A stretch of 7,859 bases of DNA from DASSKW01 sp035701115 (GTDB taxonomy: Bacteria; Pseudomonadota; Gammaproteobacteria; Natronospirales; REEB76), in contig DASSOA010000069.1 of assembly GCA_035701115.1 (NCBI GenBank), positions 1 through 7,859 of the forward strand. The letters are read 5' to 3'. Shown here in pieces: positions 4,951 through 7,859 of the stretch. A program made the position numbers and the translations under genes. Below the pieces are notes generated by a model, which was not told the DNA's origin, did not search any database, and was given only the letters and a program-made list of their open reading frames with translations. Positions within the stretch are counted from its first letter, which is position 1; the number at the start of each line of letters is the position of its first letter.

Positions 4951-5607
4951 TCAGCGTGACGGCTGGTCGGGCTGATCATCGTCGAGTCCGTGACGAATGG
5001 CGTAACGAATCAGTTCTCCGTCGCTTATCATCCCCATCTTGTGCAGAATATGCAGCTTATGGGTACTCACCGTTTTGATACTGAGCGACAGCGCGGCGGC
5101 TATCTCGGTGGGCGTGCGTCCGGCGACGATCATGCGGAACACCTGATACTCGCGATCCGATAGCGTATCGTGCGGCGCACGAGTTGTCTGTTGCGTCGCA
5201 TCGAGCGCAAGGCGCTGCGCAATCTCAGCACTGATGAATGCGCCGCCCGCCGCCACCTTGCGTACCGCGGCGACGAGCTGGTCAGCTGCGCTTTCCTTGG
5301 TAATGTAGCCGGAAGCACCCGCCTTGATCGCTCGCACCGCGTACTGGTCCTCGGAATGCATGCTCAACACCAGCACCTTGAGTCGCGGCCGTTCCGTCTT
5401 GATTCTTCGGATGAGATCAATGCCGCTGCGTCCCGGCATTGACAGATCAATCACCGCAACGTCAAGCGTGCGATCATGCACATGGCCGATCGCGTCGACG
5501 CCGTTCGCAGCTTCAGCGACGATCTCGATGTCGCCAGTCGCGGCCAGGATCTCCCTCACCCCGGCGCGTACAACCGCGTGGTCGTCGGCGAGCAGCACGC
5601 GGATCAT
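4951..5607 (-). CDS. NarL/DevR-family response regulator (REC plus LuxR-type HTH)
   Basis: A 218-aa cytoplasmic transcription regulator phosphorylated by its partner kinase. The receiver domain (about 1-120) has the acidic pair D8-D9, phospho-acceptor D54 in VIDLSMPG (52-59), switch Ser82 in VLSMHSED and K104 in YITKESA. The LuxR/GerE helix-turn-helix is at about 146-208: LSDREYQVFRMIVAGRTPTEIA followed by ALSLSIKTVSTHK and LHILHKMG, all standard for the NarL group. The start codon overlaps the kinase stop codon (ATGA), with GGGGAG (5619-5624) 11 nt upstream inside the kinase gene, so translation is coupled to the kinase. Length is normal. Target genes cannot be told from sequence; the neighbouring metabolic genes are candidates by position only. 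Confidence 0.95.
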   Translation of the reverse strand: MIRVLLADDHAVVRAGVREILAATGDIEIVAEAANGVDAIGHVHDRTLDVAVIDLSMPGRSGIDLIRRIKTERPRLKVLVLSMHSEDQYAVRAIKAGASGYITKESAADQLVAAVRKVAAGGAFISAEIAQRLALDATQQTTRAPHDTLSDREYQVFRMIVAGRTPTEIAAALSLSIKTVSTHKLHILHKMGMISDGELIRYAIRHGLDDDQPDQPSR

Positions 5608-7658
5608 GCGGCCGCCGACTCCCCGCGGTAGGGGACCACAGGGATCTCGATTTCGACGCTGAAGCCAGTACCCGGAGCACTCGAGAACTCCGCTGTTCCC
5701 CCCAGAGTGTAGGCGCGTTCGCGGATGCCAAGCAAACCGTACGACCCGGACTGCTCCAGCAATGCCAGATCGGCGCCGTTGCCGTTATCTCTCACGCACA
5801 ACCTCAGTGTTGTATCATCGACCTGCAGTGTAATGACCACCTCCGTAGCGCGAGCGTGACGAGCCACATTTGTGAGGGCCTCCTGCACCATACGGAACAC
5901 TGCCGTCACCAATGGCTCCTGAAATGTAGGCTCGGCCTGTGTCATGTCCGTTTTTACCACAATACCGGAACGCTCTGAAAAATCCTGCGCCAGCCATTCC
6001 AGTGCCGCAATCGGACCCAGATCATCAAGTATGGTCGGGCGCAGATCGGCCGCGATGCGACGCACCGCCTTTACCGTGTCGTCAATGATGCCGCTCATGC
6101 GCGCCGTGCGTGCCGCCATCTCGGAACTGCCGGAAGGCAGCCGTGACGCGAGCCATGACACGTCCATCTTGAGTGCGGTGAGCCATTGTGCGAGCTCGTC
6201 ATGCAGCTCCCGCGCGACACGTGTACGCTCGGCTTCGCGCACGTCGTTCATTACTATTGCCAATTCCCGTAATCGATGGTGCGAATGTGCGATTTCCTTC
6301 TCGGCGCGCCGTTGCTCGGTGATGTCGCGCAGGATTACGGTATAGACCTTCTCATCGTTGACGACGACTTTCGAAATCGAGGCATCGATCGGAAATTCCT
6401 GGCCGTCCGCACGCATCGCGGTGAGCGTCATGCGATCTCCCATCCTGCGGGCCGTCACGCCAGTGGCACCAAAATCATCTACGTGGGCACGATGAACGGC
6501 GCGGAAACGTTCCGGCAGAAAGCGATCGAGCGATGAGCCGATGGCCTTGTCGGCAGAACAGCGAAAGACCTGTTCGGCGGCTGCATTGAAAAGCAAAATG
6601 CGTTGTTGCTGGTTTACTGTGATGATCGCATCCATCGCCGACTGAATAATCCCGTCGAGCCGCTGTGCACTCTGGCGCAACTCCGCTCGCGCGGCCTCGG
6701 CGATACGCAGCTGCCGCGCGATCAATAACATCAGTGCCATGGCCAACAGCGCGGCCCCGAATGCCCCCGTACCGAACTGCTGAGCCGTCGCACGCCACGG
6801 CCCCAGGATGTGATGCTCCGTCATCGATACCGCTACAATCAGGGGGTAGCCGTCGATCTCATGTATCGCTGTGACACGGGGCTCGCCGTCCGGCGCTCCC
6901 AAATGTCGCACGACCGCGCCGGCGCCTGACAGCGCAAGCACGGATGAAACCGAGTCCGCAAACGAGCGCCCTACCCATTCGGGACGCGACGGATAGTCAG
7001 CCAGCAGGACCCCACTGCGATTGAGCAACATCACCTGCCCGCCACTGCCGAGATCGAGTGAATGGTACAGATACGTGAAATAGGACGGGTCGAGGAACGC
7101 GACCATTACACCGAGCGGCTGACCGTCGGCGGCAGAGATGCGGTAGGCGACCGGAATCGTATCCCTCGTCTCGCCCGTTCGTGCTAAAGGTCCGCCGATG
7201 ACGAGCTGCGATGTGCCGGCACCGTAAAGCGCTTTGGGCCGGATGTCGCCCATCGTGACCCAACTCGACGAAGCCCCGCCAGACGCAACGGCCTTGCCCG
7301 ACTCGTCGTAAACAACCAGCGCTCGCAACTGTGGCATCCCGGCTATGCTCTTGCGCAGATCCGCCGCAAGCACGCCGTCGGCAACCGCATCATGGACATG
7401 CAGTGCCTGCTGCGCCGCAGGAGCATATGTATTGAGAATGAGAACCACTGACTGCAACGCGCGCTGGGTCTGCCCAGCAAGGATAATCCCGAAGTTACTG
7501 AGCGAGCGCTCTGCGCGTTCCAATGTGTTGACGCGGAACTTCCATAGCGCTAAAGCAGTCAAGCCCATGATTACCAAGGCAATTACTACACTCAATACGA
7601 CCAGAATGTAACGCAATGGCAACCGTGAGCCATGAGCAGAGACGAAAGGAGCTGTCAT
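5604..7658 (-). CDS. Membrane-bound PAS sensor histidine kinase, NarX/DesK-type (HisKA_3)
   Basis: A 684-aa inner-membrane sensor kinase. Order of parts: TM1 (about 18-39), an extracytoplasmic sensor region of about 250 residues (40-290) with a Cache-like layout (VVYDESGKAVAS at 115-126; QVMLLNRSGVLLADYPSR at 208-225), TM2 (about 295-315), a PAS domain (about 333-445, ending VILRDITEQRRAEKEI), HisKA_3 (475-545) and HATPase (585-675). The phospho-acceptor is H486 in RELHDELAQ; D487 and Q491 form the DxxxQ phosphatase motif, so it is likely a bifunctional kinase/phosphatase. ATP-binding boxes are N597 (QEALTNVARHA), DNGNG (624-628), GLLGIRERA (641-649) and GTGF (664-667). No haem-binding His pattern or Cys cluster is evident in the PAS domain, so the signal is unknown. 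The ATG at 7658 has a poor ribosome site. It is first in an operon with the response regulator (4-bp overlap), read from the promoter at 7703-7731. Confidence 0.95.
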   Translation of the reverse strand: MTAPFVSAHGSRLPLRYILVVLSVVIALVIMGLTALALWKFRVNTLERAERSLSNFGIILAGQTQRALQSVVLILNTYAPAAQQALHVHDAVADGVLAADLRKSIAGMPQLRALVVYDESGKAVASGGASSSWVTMGDIRPKALYGAGTSQLVIGGPLARTGETRDTIPVAYRISAADGQPLGVMVAFLDPSYFTYLYHSLDLGSGGQVMLLNRSGVLLADYPSRPEWVGRSFADSVSSVLALSGAGAVVRHLGAPDGEPRVTAIHEIDGYPLIVAVSMTEHHILGPWRATAQQFGTGAFGAALLAMALMLLIARQLRIAEAARAELRQSAQRLDGIIQSAMDAIITVNQQQRILLFNAAAEQVFRCSADKAIGSSLDRFLPERFRAVHRAHVDDFGATGVTARRMGDRMTLTAMRADGQEFPIDASISKVVVNDEKVYTVILRDITEQRRAEKEIAHSHHRLRELAIVMNDVREAERTRVARELHDELAQWLTALKMDVSWLASRLPSGSSEMAARTARMSGIIDDTVKAVRRIAADLRPTILDDLGPIAALEWLAQDFSERSGIVVKTDMTQAEPTFQEPLVTAVFRMVQEALTNVARHARATEVVITLQVDDTTLRLCVRDNGNGADLALLEQSGSYGLLGIRERAYTLGGTAEFSSAPGTGFSVEIEIPVVPYRGESAAA

Positions 7659-7702
7659 GGAACTTTGACAACGGCATAACGAAGCGCAAAGCGGCCATCA
7701 CA

Positions 7703-7731
7703 AGTATAGGTGGAAGGCCTGACGAAACCAA
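7703..7731 (-). promoter_or_regulatory. Sigma70-like promoter of the two-component operon
   Basis: On the minus strand TTGGTT (7731-7726) is followed after 17 bp by TATACT (7708-7703), 4/6 and 5/6 to the -35 and -10 consensus with ideal spacing. The transcript would begin near 7696, giving a leader of about 38 nt before the kinase ATG. No FNR box is present, so the two-component system looks independent of the FNR-type control seen elsewhere in the window. Confidence 0.6.
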
Positions 7732-7746
7732 GCTGGAGCCGCCCTG

Positions 7747-7859
7747 TTATATCAGCCGACGGCCGAAGCCACGCCGGTGAAGTGTCTTGAGCACCCCCAG
7801 CCACACGAATGCAACGGGAGCAGACAACACTGCCGTGACCAGCGTCGCCGGCGCGAGCG
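7747..7859 (-). CDS. C-terminal tail of a membrane protein gene cut by the right edge
   Basis: The minus-strand frame ending in TAA at 7749-7747 gives 36 complete codons: LAPATLVTAVLSAPVAFVWL (about 20 residues, hydrophobic) and then a short basic tail with HRR and GRR. Third codon positions are mostly G or C, as in the other genes here. A hydrophobic helix with P...T......AP.AF..L followed by a basic cytoplasmic end resembles the last helix of FecCD/BtuC-type ABC transporter permeases. With so few residues the family is a guess, and another transporter type is possible. The stop lies 88 bp upstream of the kinase start, with no terminator between, so some read-through into the kinase operon is possible. 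Confidence 0.45.
   Translation of the reverse strand, partial: LAPATLVTAVLSAPVAFVWLGVLKTLHRRGFGRRLI

Noticed and set aside
4937..4951. 6-bp hairpin AGCCGC/GCGGCT at the end of the response regulator gene as a terminator
   Set aside because: The stem is short with a 3-nt loop and no T-run follows on the minus strand, so it cannot be called an intrinsic terminator.
1..7859. CRISPR array, tRNA/rRNA genes, insertion sequence, phage or toxin-antitoxin module
   Set aside because: No spaced direct repeats, cloverleaf or rRNA segments, transposase motifs or terminal inverted repeats were seen. All sizeable genes have ordinary chromosomal assignments.

Overview
The window looks like a GC-rich chromosome segment from a facultatively anaerobic or microaerophilic proteobacterium, probably beta- or gammaproteobacterial. 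This rests on codon use biased to G/C at third positions, Shine-Dalgarno (SD) sequences of AGGAG type, sigma70-like promoters, and perfect FNR/ANR/DNR-type operators (TTGAT-N4-ATCAA). Nothing in the sequence fixes genus or species.

Layout, left to right. (1) Minus strand, 1-1386: a GYD-domain small protein gene followed by a glgP-type alpha-glucan phosphorylase that runs off the left edge. (2) 1387-1540: a divergent control region built around a perfect FNR box (1467-1480), with a -10-like hexamer at the same distance on each side. (3) Plus strand, 1541-2972: a 37-codon ORF resembling the C-terminal half of acyl carrier protein, a 62-aa small conserved protein, and a COG2187-type aminoglycoside-phosphotransferase-like protein that may have its own imperfect FNR-like site. 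(4) Minus strand, 2933-3967: a divergent ribose-phosphate pyrophosphokinase (PRPP synthetase), overlapping the end of the previous gene tail to tail by 40 bp. (5) 3968-4075: a second divergent control region with another perfect FNR box (4004-4017). (6) Plus strand, 4076-4537: a two-CBS-domain protein followed by a clear intrinsic terminator (4619-4651). (7) 4652-4950: no convincing gene. (8) Minus strand, 4951-7658: a two-component system, a membrane PAS histidine kinase followed by a NarL/DevR-type response regulator with a 4-bp ATGA overlap, driven by a good sigma70-like promoter (7703-7731). (9) 7747-7859: the C-terminal tail of a membrane protein gene entering from the right edge.

Reading of the whole: two divergent FNR-controlled promoters join storage-glucan breakdown (GlgP), nucleotide/PRPP metabolism (Prs-like), an adenylate-sensing-type CBS protein and several small proteins of unknown role. 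A NarL-type two-component system sits beside them. This resembles the low-oxygen or anaerobic-survival islands known in other proteobacteria. The co-regulation is inferred from operator sequences and spacing. The link of the two-component system to the other genes is only positional.
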